This document shows positions 31,425-41,822 of a stretch of 64,000 bases of DNA, one piece after another. Numbering within the stretch: the first letter of the stretch is position 1; every line of letters starts with the position of its first letter. The translations under genes and the position numbers were made by a program. Source of the stretch: Corynespora cassiicola (Eukaryota > Ascomycota > Dothideomycetes > Pleosporales > Corynesporascaceae); assembly GCA_022059125.1 (NCBI GenBank), contig JAEUWY010000002.1:1116001-1180000 (forward strand), written 5' to 3'. Under the pieces are notes generated by a model. It saw only the letters and a list, made by a program, of their open reading frames with translations, had not been told where the DNA came from and did not search any database.

Positions 31425-33970
31425 ACGGGACGTTGGCATTTGACCTTTTTCATCTTGTACATGACGACTTGACGCCTCCCCATCATCATCATCATCATCA
31501 TCATCATCATGGCACCAACATGCTCAATTCTCTATTCACTTTGCATCAGACAATCATCGCTCCGGACCAATCATCTCTCAATACTGCCACTTCAGACCAC
31601 CACTTCACCAAAAAACTTCTCACCACTTCACGCTAGACCACACCAGACTCTAATCCACAACAGTACGGTGCAGGGCCTGGGCCGACCTGCATCGAACCGG
31701 CAACTAGCGCGCGCATCAGGGTTGCACCGGGCGTTGGCAACATGCCCCGTCCGCAAGAGACCCGAGGCATAAAGGAAGCGGGCGCACAAGGACCAAATAT
31801 TCATTATTCGTATCGTCATTTTTTCGGGAGGGGAAGGGGAGGGACGCTAGAGCGCATCTGCATTTCGGTTCCGGCTGCATCATGGTTGGGGTTTGGATCT
31901 CTGCATGCCTTTAGATACCCGCGGGAGGAGAGGGGGTTTGGGGAGGAGGGTTGATTATTATTTTTTCCTTGGGGAGGGGGAGGGGAGAAAGACGTGAACG
32001 AGGGAAAAGGGCGTGCGGTGGCGTTGTACACCAGCTGGGTAGTTGAACTTATCAGAGTAGTGTTTAGGTTCTTGTGTGTCGTGTGATGGTATGTGAGGTT
32101 GGAGTTTGGGGGATACGTTGTGGTATCCCAAGGCGCATGTTTGCGCTGGCAGAGAAGAAGGAAACTTTACCATGGACGTATATCCACCCACCTGGGCTAC
32201 ACTAGGCGCCATGTCACCCCATTCGATAGCACCACTTTACGATCATCACAGGGAGAATCGAGGGGTCCGGGGTGTGTGCGGGCTGGGCACGGATACGTAT
32301 CCATCGAATGCCATGGCACTGAATTACACCGCGGCCACAGGCCAGCAGATGGCCCAGCTCCCGAGGGGCGTATCCAGTGCGTATGAGCCACGATGCTGCC
32401 GTGAGCTGCGGTCGTCGGGAGGGGCACGAGTAGGTTTGTGTGTGTGCAGAGAGTTGGGGCGGAGCGGGCAACAAGCTGCAGGCGGAGTTATAGTGTGGCC
32501 CTGGAAAGAATGCCATGGCCTCAATTGGGCCCAACACCGCCTCTACTCGAGCAGCTACTGTCAGCCGTCACATCGAGTACCCTCGAGCCAGGCTAGTCCA
32601 TGGTAAGGCGGTGGGGAGGCCAAAAGGACGCGGCCGAGCGAGGTTCTGCCGGTAGGCGCCTGGTCTCGCGCCGTGGTTGGCTTAGCCGCCGCGGCAACGG
32701 GCGCGTGTACTAGCAGTTGCAGTGCCGTGCCGTGCAGAGCTGGCATCCATGTGGGGACGGTCCAGGGCCGAGGGAAGAGGAAAACGGTGGGCGGGCGTGT
32801 ATACCAGGCTGTCGGATCGCGGGTTGGGCTTGACGGACGGGAGGGAGTCACGGGCGCAAGAGAAATTGTGGGTTCGTGGGAGTGGCCAACGCAGTGCCAG
32901 GCGCTATTGAACGAGGTCGACTGCAAGCAGTGAAGCATGTTGGAGCCCTTAGCCCACATTTACGCGCCCGCGGGATGGGCCGCAAATTGACCTGCTTCGG
33001 GCGCATGGGGGGCTCTCTCATGATGCTCACTCCACGGCATCCTTCCCGAAACGGGACGGCAACTCCTCCAAGCCAACACTCGGAGGGTCTGTACACTCTC
33101 ACTGTCCCTCCAGCTGGCCTGCCTGATCGCCTTCTGCTGCCCACGGCTCAACCTCTCCGCCTGCCCTGCGCTTCCTTTTGCCGGCGCTCCAGCCTGTTCT
33201 GCTTACCATTTCTGCACATTGATTCTTTTTTTGCCAGTTCGCCCGGCCATCACTGCCCAGCTGGACGGCAGAGCAGCGCACTCCAACAACGTGTGCACCC
33301 ATAAGCCGCATAGTGCTCACCCTCCCCGCTCACGCCCTGAGGCGGCGCGGCGCTCGTCTGTACTGAACGCTGCCCGAAGCAGCCATATTAGCCGCAATTG
33401 GGCGGCCGGGGGTCCTGCGTCTCCCCGCGCGCTGCACCGCTTGATTGGACGTCACACGTACGGCGGGCTGTGATGGCACCGCCGCGGTGCAGCCCATCAG
33501 CGGCTGCAGAGCCCATCTCGCCCCCCCATCGCATGCGGGCGGCCTGGGCCCTGGACGCTGCCCTGCGGCGCGACGCCGTTCGTTGAAAAGAGAGGGACGC
33601 CCCGGACCCAGCGGCCTTGCTGAGTGCTTCTTCTGCGCTGCATCCGACAAGACGCTCCTCTGCATACCTCGACCGAGTGTGCATCGCGCAGTCTTTTTGT
33701 GCGACGTCGCTGCGCCGTACCGCTTAAGAGACGGGCTTGGGTTGGGTTGATCTGGATTGGATCGGTTCGAGTCTGGGGCTATATTGTACTTGATCCTGCG
33801 AGGCGCCTGGGGGACCTGAACGACCCGGCCAGCTTACCCTCACACCTCCATTTACGCTTCGGACGGCCGGGAGATCGCTTCTTTCGATTCGATTCGCATC
33901 GCATCGCACGCCCTCTACACTCCATCGCCGGCCATCTCTCCCAGCAAAAAGAAACATTGATCGACCAAAC
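31425..33970. other. Long intergenic region
   Basis: About 2.5 kb, mostly GC-rich, containing a perfect (CAT)10 just behind the oxidoreductase stop and, near the right end, the probable 5' UTR of the next gene. Open frames on both strands lack family features. No gene supported. Confidence 0.5.
31481..31510. repeat. (CAT)10 microsatellite
   Basis: Ten perfect CAT units in the probable 3' UTR of the OXNAD1-type gene. Confidence 0.95.
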
Positions 33971-35192
33971 ATGAGGCGCTGCTTCGTGCCGCGGCAATGG
34001 CGTCTGCCGCGCTGGGTCTACTTCCTCATGTTCTTCGAGCTTCCCTTCACCGTCGCCAACTTGGCCCTGTTCGGCATTGCGAGTCCAAACTTGTATCGGG
34101 AGATTCTGTGGGCCGAAGGCGGGAAGATGGGTTTCAATAGCGACCCAACGACGATCTTGTATGCCGCCGCCAATTACAGGCCCATTAAGAAGCCCATAGT
34201 GTGGGATGGATTGTAAGTGGCCTTCCATTCTTGCACATCAAAGGAGACGAATGAGACGAGCAATAAGAAGTGAAACGAAGTTGCATGTCGAAATGGAACA
34301 CTTGGAAGCTAACTCGCAACAGCAACACACAATATCACCTCGTCATTGGCGTCGTGTGCACCTTCTTCTGGCTCGTCAAGGTCCCCATGTGGTTCCTCCA
34401 TGTCTTTTACCCCGTCCTATCCCTCCTGTTGCACATCGCCTTGCTCATACTGTGGGCCTACGGAATTCACGTCCAAACCGCACCCGATCGGATCGATCCA
34501 GAGCGCATCAACAACGGCGCCCCATGGTACATTACCAAGAGCTGCGACATTGTCGACGACAAATTGGTCAGGAGTTACTGCATGCAAGCGAAGAGCTCCT
34601 TTGCCGTGAGCATCATCATGCTGTACGTATTGCCTCACCCCTCGCCAGCCCAAACCTACGAAACTAACAGCCCCCCCTCAGTGCCATCTACGCCTTCCAC
34701 GTCCTCCTTGCCGGCTACTCCCTCTACCCCACCGAGCAAGAACGCACCGAGTACGAAACCAAGCGTGCCGAAAAGAAAGCCCAAAAGGAGAAATGGGCCG
34801 CCATCTCCTCCCCCGACAACGAAATGACCGCCGAAGAGCAGTGGCAGCACATGTGGGAGCTGCAGCAACTTCCCCGCACCCCCGGAACCGCAGGCGCACT
34901 CAAGAGTCCCATGACGCCGCGCACCCGTGCCTTTGAGTCGCTGAGCGGCGTCGAGGCGGGGTACCACCAGCAGCAGCAGCAACAGGCGTATTACCAACCG
35001 CAGTATCAGTACCCGGCTCAGGCGCAATATCAGCCGCAGTACCAACAGCCGGTCCAGCTTCACCAGCAACAACACTATCAACAGGTGCCGCAGGTGCAAT
35101 ATGCGAGTCCGGTGCAGTATGTAAGCCCTGTGGAAGAGCAGGCCGAGTATATATATCCGGATGATAATAAAACGAAGGGGGCTGCGTATTGA
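33971..35192 (+). CDS. Four-span membrane protein with Gln/Tyr-rich tail
   Basis: Three exons: 33971-34212, 34323-34622 and 34682-35192, giving 350 aa, with all junctions in frame. Hydrophobic segments lie at about residues 15-37 (WVYFLMFFELPFTVANLALF), 88-110, 113-137 (YPVLSLLLHIALLILWAYGI) and 178-200 (FAVSIIMLAIYAFHVLLAGY), so four membrane spans with both ends on one side. The loop between spans 3 and 4 has several charged residues and three Cys. Behind the last span comes a Lys/Glu helix and then a low-complexity tail of Q, Y and P (PQYQYPAQAQYQPQYQ). I do not recognise the family. A MARVEL-like or other tetraspan topology is suggested only by the hydrophobicity pattern. Confidence 0.8.
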
Positions 35193-36419
35193 GGATGCTG
35201 CTCCACCTGTGTAAACGGCCGATTGGGATTTCGGGGGGGTTCCGGGTAATTGTGACTTTCGGCGTTCTAGCGAGGTTGTTTTTTTTGCCTGTCTCGTTTG
35301 TGGTTTTGAGATACCTGGATTGATGATCCAAACGTGGAATATTCCGCTCATTTTTGAAGGCGCGGAGACGGATTTCGTGTTAATTTCTATTAAGAGGGGT
35401 CTTGTGTGGGTGAATAGGCCGATGGGGGAATCAGGGGGCGGTATATGTGTGGCCAAGTTGAGATGTGCGGACATGCACTCACTCATTTTGAAGGACCATG
35501 ATATAATCAATGAGTTCCGTCATGAATCTGGAATCTTTGGTTGGGGTATTTCCCAGTGACGATTTTGGGGGCTTTTGGGCCAGGGTTGGCACCATTGCTG
35601 GCGGGGTGTTTTTATTTCTTTGTGATACTTGTTCTGTCGGCGGCATTCCCTTGCAGAAAGGAAATGCGACATGCTTCATGTAAATACCTTTTCCACGCCT
35701 CTTTGTTGAGTATCTAGGTATGAGCATTCTTTCTGTCATAGGAATTGAGGAACTGCAACGTTCCCTGACGCTGCAACGACCCCCTGACGCTGTAACAACC
35801 CCCTGACGACTGTAATCGTACTTTGGAACCATAACCAACCCAAAACTCCCCCAAAGTCAGTATCTGGTGTAGTACAGGGCTCCTGGTCAATGCTATTCTT
35901 GGACACTCTCCGGATTGAACTTACCCACCCCAGTTGGCTTTCCGACGGCTCATAAACCAACCGTGCTGATTTGTTTTGGAATCATCTGATAGTACTGTGC
36001 TGTCTCCATATGGACATCCTCCCGTCTTATTGCCTATCCGGTTAATGCCGAGACTAACTCCGACCGTACGACTGGAAGATTTTTACGCTATTACTTCGCC
36101 GATTACTCCCCTTTCCCTTTTTGTTTAGTGGCTCATGATCTTTGTCTATGATAGGATACGGAGATAATCGGTTGTAGCCATCGCAAATAATAATCGGCAA
36201 GAGATTCGTGCGCACAGGTGTGTTAGACAGCATCAAGCAACAGTCAGCTCCGCCCTAGCGGACATGTTCTTCTTAATATTTTAGTTTAACCACACCCTCC
36301 GTATTCTAGTATATCAGGGCAACCAGTACGGATTCTAAGATTTGGTACTATTATCTTCTCTTACCAAAGTCGCCAATTACTGCCCCTCCAAAAGAATTCT
36401 CCTGACACTTCGATCCACC
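35193..36419. other. Intergenic region
   Basis: About 1.2 kb turning AT-richer to the right. It holds a three-unit tandem repeat at 35761-35818. No gene supported. Confidence 0.5.
35761..35818. repeat. Three-copy tandem repeat, about 20 bp
   Basis: Three adjoining degenerate units with core CCCTGACG(C)TG(C/T)AAC, seen as CCTGACGCTGCAACG, CCTGACGCTGTAACA and CCTGACGACTGTAATCG. Confidence 0.8.
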
Positions 36420-37358
36420 ATGCCTGCATATTCCCTACCCGAAAACGCCGTTTGGTTTATAACAGGCTGTTCCTCCGGAATAGGCCTCGCCTTAGCAAAC
36501 CATCTCCTCACCAAGCCCTCCATCCGCGTCGTCGCCACCGCCCGCGACCCATCCACCCTCTCCGCCCTCCCGCCATCGCCCCGCCTGCTCACCATCCCTC
36601 TCGATGTCACCTCACCCGCCTCCATCGAATCCGCCTTGTCGTCCGCAATCGAAGCCTTCTCCCGCATAGACGTCCTCGTCAACAACGCCGGCTACGCCAT
36701 AACCGCCGACACCGAGACAGCGCCCCCACCCGCCGCCCGCGGCATCCTGGAAACCAACTTCTGGGGCGCAGCCCACCTCTCCCAACGCATCCTCCCCATC
36801 TTCCGCGACCAGAATCCAGAGTCGGGCCAGCGGGGTGGACTCGTGTTGCAGATCACGAGCCTGGGGGGTCGCCACGGGTTCCCAGGGAACGCCTTCTACC
36901 ATGCGAGCAAGTTTGCGCTCGAGGGGTTTTCGGAGAGTGTAGCCAAGGAGATGCATCCCGAGTGGAATGTTCATTTCTGCTGTGTGGAGCCTGGGGGTGT
37001 GAAGACGAGGTGGGCGGAGACGGCGCTGGGAGGAGGTGTAGGGCTAGAGTCGGGAGATAGGCATCCGGCGTATCGGGATCCGGATATGCCGATCAATCAG
37101 ATGCTGAGGTACAAGAAGAATCCAGAGGCCATGAAGCATTGGGCAGATACTGGACTTGTTGTGCGCGGGTTGTGGGAGGTCGTGAGTGGAGGGCATGTCC
37201 CGTTCAGGTTACCGCTTGGGGCGGATAGCTGGGGGATGCAGAAGAGAGGGCATGAGTTGGAGTTGGAGAGATTAGATAGAGTGAAGGGAGTCGCGGTTGG
37301 AGTTAGCGGGGATGGAGCTGAGGAGCAGCTCAAGAGTATTGAGTTTCTGGAGCTTTGA
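36420..37358 (+). CDS. Short-chain dehydrogenase/reductase
   Basis: A single-exon gene of 312 aa from the ATG at 36420. A classical SDR: cofactor motif TGCSSGIG (residues 15-22), NNAG (88-91), the catalytic Ser147 in LQITSLGG, and Tyr160/Lys164 in YHASK; Asn113 is in ETNFWG. The Arg after the second strand (VVATARDP) suggests NADP(H). Substrate unknown; members with the NFWGA and GGRxGxPG blocks act on alcohols, ketones or retinol-like compounds. It opens the AT-richer accessory part of the window. No signal peptide. Confidence 0.93.
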   Translation: MPAYSLPENAVWFITGCSSGIGLALANHLLTKPSIRVVATARDPSTLSALPPSPRLLTIPLDVTSPASIESALSSAIEAFSRIDVLVNNAGYAITADTETAPPPAARGILETNFWGAAHLSQRILPIFRDQNPESGQRGGLVLQITSLGGRHGFPGNAFYHASKFALEGFSESVAKEMHPEWNVHFCCVEPGGVKTRWAETALGGGVGLESGDRHPAYRDPDMPINQMLRYKKNPEAMKHWADTGLVVRGLWEVVSGGHVPFRLPLGADSWGMQKRGHELELERLDRVKGVAVGVSGDGAEEQLKSIEFLEL

Positions 37359-38495
37359 GGGCCTACATGCTCGGGGAAAAGAGCAGTGCATGGCCTGGAA
37401 TCTTGATCGGATTATGATTTCATTAAACGTTCTGTAGCTTCAATTAGCTTTCCGGCTGTCGGATTGTTGTCTTCCTAGCTAAGAATAAAGATTAGCGTGG
37501 CTTAGATGCTAAACGACAAGACTCACTAACTCTTATCCGCCTTGCTCTAAGAAGGTCCTTTGAGTATCTTATTAGATAATTAAGTGGAATAAAAAAGAAA
37601 TCTGAGAATAGCACACCGACCAGTCCAGTCACTACTTGAGATGTCAGAATACCCTGTCTGAGAGAGCACGTACAAAGCAATCAGCTGATCCTATTCTGGC
37701 TGGTCTAGACGGTCGATTTCAAATCCAATTCTAATTCTTTGGTACTTCTTCTGTTAGTGAGATCAATACGCCCATAGCAGGTGATTTATGCCTTTTGATG
37801 CGTATTGGCAACACCGCTCGTTATTGCCATGCCAGGTATCTGATTATAGAAGCCGTCGAAGTCAAAACCATTCGCGATATCTTCAACATCGCTTTTAAGG
37901 AGCTTTACGCATTCAAACAAATATATATCCAATTACAGGTGCTATAATTCTCTCCTTGTAAATAACGAGATAACCCCTTTTACGAGCTTGAAGATTAATC
38001 TAGACATGAAACGCTAGCAATCTTGGAGCTGGGGCTCACGTTAAGATTTTACTCTTAATATTCTTGCACTCGTACCTCATGGGTTGTTATTTTCTACTTC
38101 ATTTGTTTCTGCAGCATGCGCACGACTTGGTAGACTGCCGCCAGCTACAATATCTGCACATCCATGCGTTCGTTAGTTCAAGTCCATAAGCAAAGAAAAT
38201 CGACTCAGGATACCTATCCAATATTTTTTTTCGAGTAGAAGAGAATACAATCAGCACGTGGAGTATAGGAGATGTCGCTGTCGTTCTATCTAGTGGTTGT
38301 GCTGATGTAGACTTGACCACGACATAGAAGTGTACTACCCGCAGCCTTCTTTCGCTTGCTGCCCATGCTACTCCACTCTAGCTCTAAATACCCCACCTCA
38401 GGCTACGAAAATTGGCTTTTGCCCTTACTCAAGACTGGCATTTTGTAAAATTGTCTATATAGGTTTTTTAAGCTCGTAAATCTTCAACAACCAAC
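37359..38495. repeat. AT-rich intergenic region, possible relic
   Basis: About 1.1 kb, AT-rich with stops in all frames, between the SDR and the tRNA gene. Looks like decayed repeat DNA. No element ends found. Confidence 0.45.
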
Positions 38496-38606
38496 GACAA
38501 GATGGCCGAGTGGTTATGGCGTGTGACTCAAGCGAAAGCTTGCCTTGCAACACTAAGGTGTATTCTCATGGGCTTTGCCCGCGTGGGTTCGAATCCCACT
38601 CTTGTC
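38496..38606 (+). tRNA. tRNA-Leu (anticodon CAA) with intron
   Basis: Acceptor arms GACAAGA (38496-38502) and TCTTGTC (38600-38606) pair fully, followed by A as discriminator. The D-arm is GCC...GGC with AGTGG in the loop, and the T-arm is GTGGG-TTCGAAT-CCCAC. A long variable arm (GGGC-TTT-GCCC) marks a class II tRNA. Anticodon CAA lies at 38529-38531; an intron of about 30 nt (about 38533-38562) follows the next G and contains CTTG, which can pair with CAAG as in pre-tRNA-Leu. The anticodon stem read this way (TGTGA with TCTCA) has one T-T mismatch, so either the intron limits are slightly different or the gene carries a mutation. Confidence 0.85.
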
Positions 38607-38847
38607 AATATCATTTTCTTTTTGCTCTTTTTCTGTCTTGATGCAAAGTGGCGCTGCAGAAGAGCAAAAAGAAGGGCGGTATTCTTTTTTGTTGCTGTTG
38701 CTAGCCAGACCCACCTACCTCTTAACCTATACAAAGAATTAGACTTTATTGCAGATTAGGATATAGCACCTACTTTTCAATGTAACACGTAATAACGTAA
38801 GCAGAAGCAAGACACTGAACAATTAGGCTGCATGACATGCCTGTGCA

Positions 38848-39218
38848 ATGGCATCTCAAACTTTCGAGGTCCTACGTGCTACATCGACTGAGATTCAAGG
38901 CCTACTAGACCACGGCAAAATCACAAGTGTCGACCTCGCGAAGACATCTAGCTCAGATTGGCCGAAACAATCATGCTGGCGCAAAGTTGAATGCTGTAAT
39001 CGCTACTGCGCCGGAGCATCTACTTGTCGAACAAGCGCGCGCACTCGATCAGGAACGGCAAATGTTCGGTCCTAGGTCCCGCATCCATGGCATACCTATT
39101 TTGATCAAAGTCAGGCAAATTATATCCTACTATATGCACACATATCTGACCCAAAATTCCACACTCTTGAGGAGTTTATAGAGTTCAACGCAGCACATGC
39201 AGATCAAGAACTGCCAGG
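38848..39218 (+). pseudogene. Amidase (amidase-signature family) pseudogene
   Basis: Remains of a fungal amidase. The ATG at 38848 starts ...FEVLRATSTEIQGLLDHGKITSVDLAK; near 38944 the frame shifts and continues as LAQIGRNNHAGAKLNAVIAT and GPRSRIHGIPILIK, the block that in intact enzymes precedes the catalytic core. Then the core with the Ser-Ser-Lys triad is missing, and at 39154-39218 a detached piece reads KFHTLEEFIEFNAAHADQELPG, given here as KFHTLEEFIEFN plus AAHADQELPG, which normally lies hundreds of residues further on. So the gene has a frameshift and a large internal deletion and cannot make an active enzyme. Confidence 0.8.
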
Positions 39219-39470
39219 TTATTTGTTTGCCTGTGTATGTATGAAAGCATTAGTTTGTACTGAGTAGCGAAGAGTCCCTGGATGCGCACTACTGCTAGAC
39301 TCAGTTGGGTTAGCCCAAACAGGCGGAAGTGGTCCAAGGGCGCCCTCCACACCAGAAATGTGGCAAAGCACCATGTTCCGAAGCAGACTAGCTGAATCTC
39401 CTTCTTCCTCTAGACATGCGGTACAAACCTGGGCACCTGAATCGATTCTACACCACATGCTGTCCCCACC

Positions 39471-41248
39471 ATGCTGAATACATTAATCTCGACTTCGAGC
39501 CTTGCAGGAGGATTCTTCTGGCTTTGTGCACTCGTGCCTGTCTGTGTTCGTCTTCCGCCAAGCAGTCTCACATGGTCAGATCAGGCCCGCTGATGCGCAC
39601 AGCAGATCTTCGCGAATGCGTTTTACAACCTATACTTACATCCTCTACGGCACGTGCCAGGGCCTTTTTGGGCCAGGGCGAGCGCTATACCGTCGTGGTA
39701 CTACACGGCCGGCGGTAAGCGGCATATTTGGCTGTGGCAGCTATTCCAGATCTATGGCAAGAGAATCCGCGTCGCCCCCAACTTAGTTCTGTTCTGTGAT
39801 CCAGAGGCTCATGCGGCCATCTATGGCATGAAGTCCAACGTTCGACGGAGCACATTCTACGTGGGGTTGACAAAGAACATTCGGGAAAAAACAACTCTAA
39901 ACACAATAGACCCCGCCGAGCACGCTCAGAGACGCAAGATGCTCAACAGGTGCTTCACGGATCAGTCGGTAACTGCTGTCTCTGCTTTCATAAATCAGCA
40001 TGTCGACCGCTGGCATGAGATTCTGCTGAATGAGCATAACAGCACGACGGAGTGGTCTGATTCTCTGAATCTCGGAGAAAATTTGGACCACCTTGTGTTT
40101 GACATCATGGGCGACCTCAGCTTTGGGAGATCGTTCAATATCAAGGAGCCCGGTGATAACCCCCTGAGGGAGGTACCGCACACCATCATCCAATATCTGA
40201 AGTTCTATTATCCGGTAGGATCCATCCACTACATACCCGTGGGCCGGGTGCGGCTTTTGAACATGATTGCTGACTTGGAATAAAGATGTGCCGCTCGCCT
40301 TTCCTTGGTTTGATCATTTGGCTCAAGCCTCGAGGCCTAGACCGGCTCGTGGAGCTCATCACCCCGCCGGCTGTACAAAAGTTCAATAACTTTGTCTTCG
40401 ATAGTGTTACCAATCGACTTGAGCTATACAAGAAACAGGAGCACATTCCCGAGCACGAGCGTCGTCAGGACATGTTCTATTTCTTGTGCAACAGTGAAGG
40501 TTCCAACACAGAACAGGCAGCGTATACCGAAGATGAGCTTCGCGCGGAGGCTAGTCTACTCATCATTGCCGGGTCCGATACTACGACAGCCAGCCTTGCG
40601 AGCATCTTTTGGTACCTTGTCAGAGCGCCCAGGTGCTATCAGAAACTTCTTGAGGAATTGCAAAAGACATTCAAGACAGCAGAAGATGTAATATATGGCC
40701 CGAAGCTGATGGGCTGCACGTACCTCCGGGCATGTATCGATGAGGGAATGCGCCTTGTTCCTCCTGGACCTTGCGAACCTCCCCGAGAGGTCCTTGCCGG
40801 TGGTCTCAACGTTCTGAACGCCCACTACCCTGAGGGGACTATAGTCGGCACAGCTCCCTGGTGCGACTCCCTCAACGAAGAAGTCTATGGAGATCCAGCA
40901 GTGTTTCGACCTGAGCGCTGGATTGTGGATGATGCTGCGGGAGTCACCAAGGCAATGGTAGCCGAGGTTCGCGCCAACTTTCACCCATTTCTAACTGGGC
41001 CGGGAAGTTGTGCCGGGAAGAACATCGCACTGGCAGAAATTCACCTTGTAGTGGCCAGGACATTGCTTCGTTTTGAGCTGCGGAAAACGCCTGGGTCAAC
41101 TTTGGGGGAAGGCAGCCCTGAGCGGGCATGGGGGGAGAGGAACAAGAGGCAGTTTCAAATAGCAGATGCTTTTATCTCTCTCAGACAAGGTCCAGAAGTT
41201 CAGTTCAGGAGGAGGCCGGTTTATGACGAGGGATCTGATCGACTGTGA
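39471..41248 (+). CDS. Cytochrome P450 monooxygenase
   Basis: Proposed exons 39471-39545, 39603-40214 and 40286-41248, giving 549 aa. A heme-thiolate monooxygenase, anchored in the ER by an N-terminal helix (LAGGFFWLCALVPVC) followed by FYNLYLHPLRHVPGP. Seen: the I-helix AGSDTTT, the K-helix ExxR in DEGMRL, the FRPERW meander and the heme loop FLTGPGSCAG, whose Cys is the iron ligand. The second intron (donor GTAGGA, acceptor AAATAAAG, 71 nt) joins FYYP to MCRSPFLG and restores a normal P450 alignment. The first intron (GTTCGT donor) is less certain; without it an in-frame TGA at 39591 would end the protein. CYP family and substrate not determined. It faces the small secreted peptide gene, 302 bases between stops. 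Confidence 0.88.
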
Positions 41249-41550
41249 TCTGGAAGAGTCAATGGTCGAGATTGATGGTTCGAGCAGATGGTCTCCGGCC
41301 GGGAAACTGTCCAATCTTTTGCAGTATATTTTCTAGGCTTATAGCAGAAAATATTAGTTTAGCTTTTTGTGTAAGACTTCCGAGTTGAGAAAGATGTGAC
41401 AAGCATTGATTTATACAGACTAATGTATCCAGGAATCTCTGCTCCAACTGACGCTTTCTCAGTCTACCATTATATCTTCCAGATGCCCCCCTTTGTGGTT
41501 CAAACCAAGATCGTCAATGCTGATTTCCGTAGGAGCCGAAGTGTGGTCAT
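41249..41550. other. Convergent intergenic gap
   Basis: 302 bases holding the 3' UTRs of the P450 (plus) and the RALF-like peptide gene (minus). No terminator signal singled out. Confidence 0.5.
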
Positions 41551-41822
41551 CTAAGTGGTGCAAAGATCTTCAGTTGCTGCACTGCGGCATTGGGTGGCAG
41601 CACTAGATGGATAAGCCAATGAAGATTGAAATGATTATATGCGACTTACGAGCAACCACGGCTCCATTGATTGGCTGGAGCAGATCCTGTGCAATGGTAG
41701 AGGGTGCAGCGGATTCGAGAGCAGGGAACGCCGTTGGCATTCAAAGCATGATAACTGATGTAATCGGCAGAGGCAACAGAGACAGATGCCGTAGCAAAAG
41801 CGAGGATGGCTGAAAGCTTCAT
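41551..41822 (-). CDS. RALF-like secreted peptide (74 aa precursor)
   Basis: Two exons, 41822-41650 and 41602-41551, joined by a 47-nt intron (donor GTAAGT, acceptor CTAG). Residues 1-19 (MKLSAILAFATASVSVASA) are a signal peptide with an A-S-A cleavage site. The mature part starts at once with D-YISYHALNANGVPCSR, continues with a second and third Cys (39, 44), then ANQWSRGCS (Cys57) and AATQCR (Cys63), ending with an extra tail that holds Cys72. The spacing C34-x9-C44-x12-C57-x5-C63 equals that of plant rapid alkalinization factors, as do the YISY, VPCSR and RGCS blocks. Plant RALFs bind FERONIA-type receptor kinases and raise apoplastic pH; fungal copies known from Fusarium and others act as mimics on the plant. 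Without splicing the frame stops right after RGCS and the last conserved Cys is lost. Cys39 and Cys72 are additional. Function in this fungus is inferred from the family only. Confidence 0.88.

Noticed and set aside
31680..31790. Possible tRNA on the minus strand (GGTTCGATGC resembling a B box)
   Set aside because: No pairing T-stem, no acceptor pairing and no A box.
39591..39593. Premature TGA in the P450
   Set aside because: A 57-nt intron (39546-39602) removes it and gives a normal spacing between the membrane anchor and the FYNLYLHPLRHVPGP hinge. The donor GTTCGT is weak, so some doubt remains.
40281..40285. Frameshift splitting the P450 into two genes
   Set aside because: A GT-AG intron at 40215-40285 with a CTGAC branch site joins both halves in frame.
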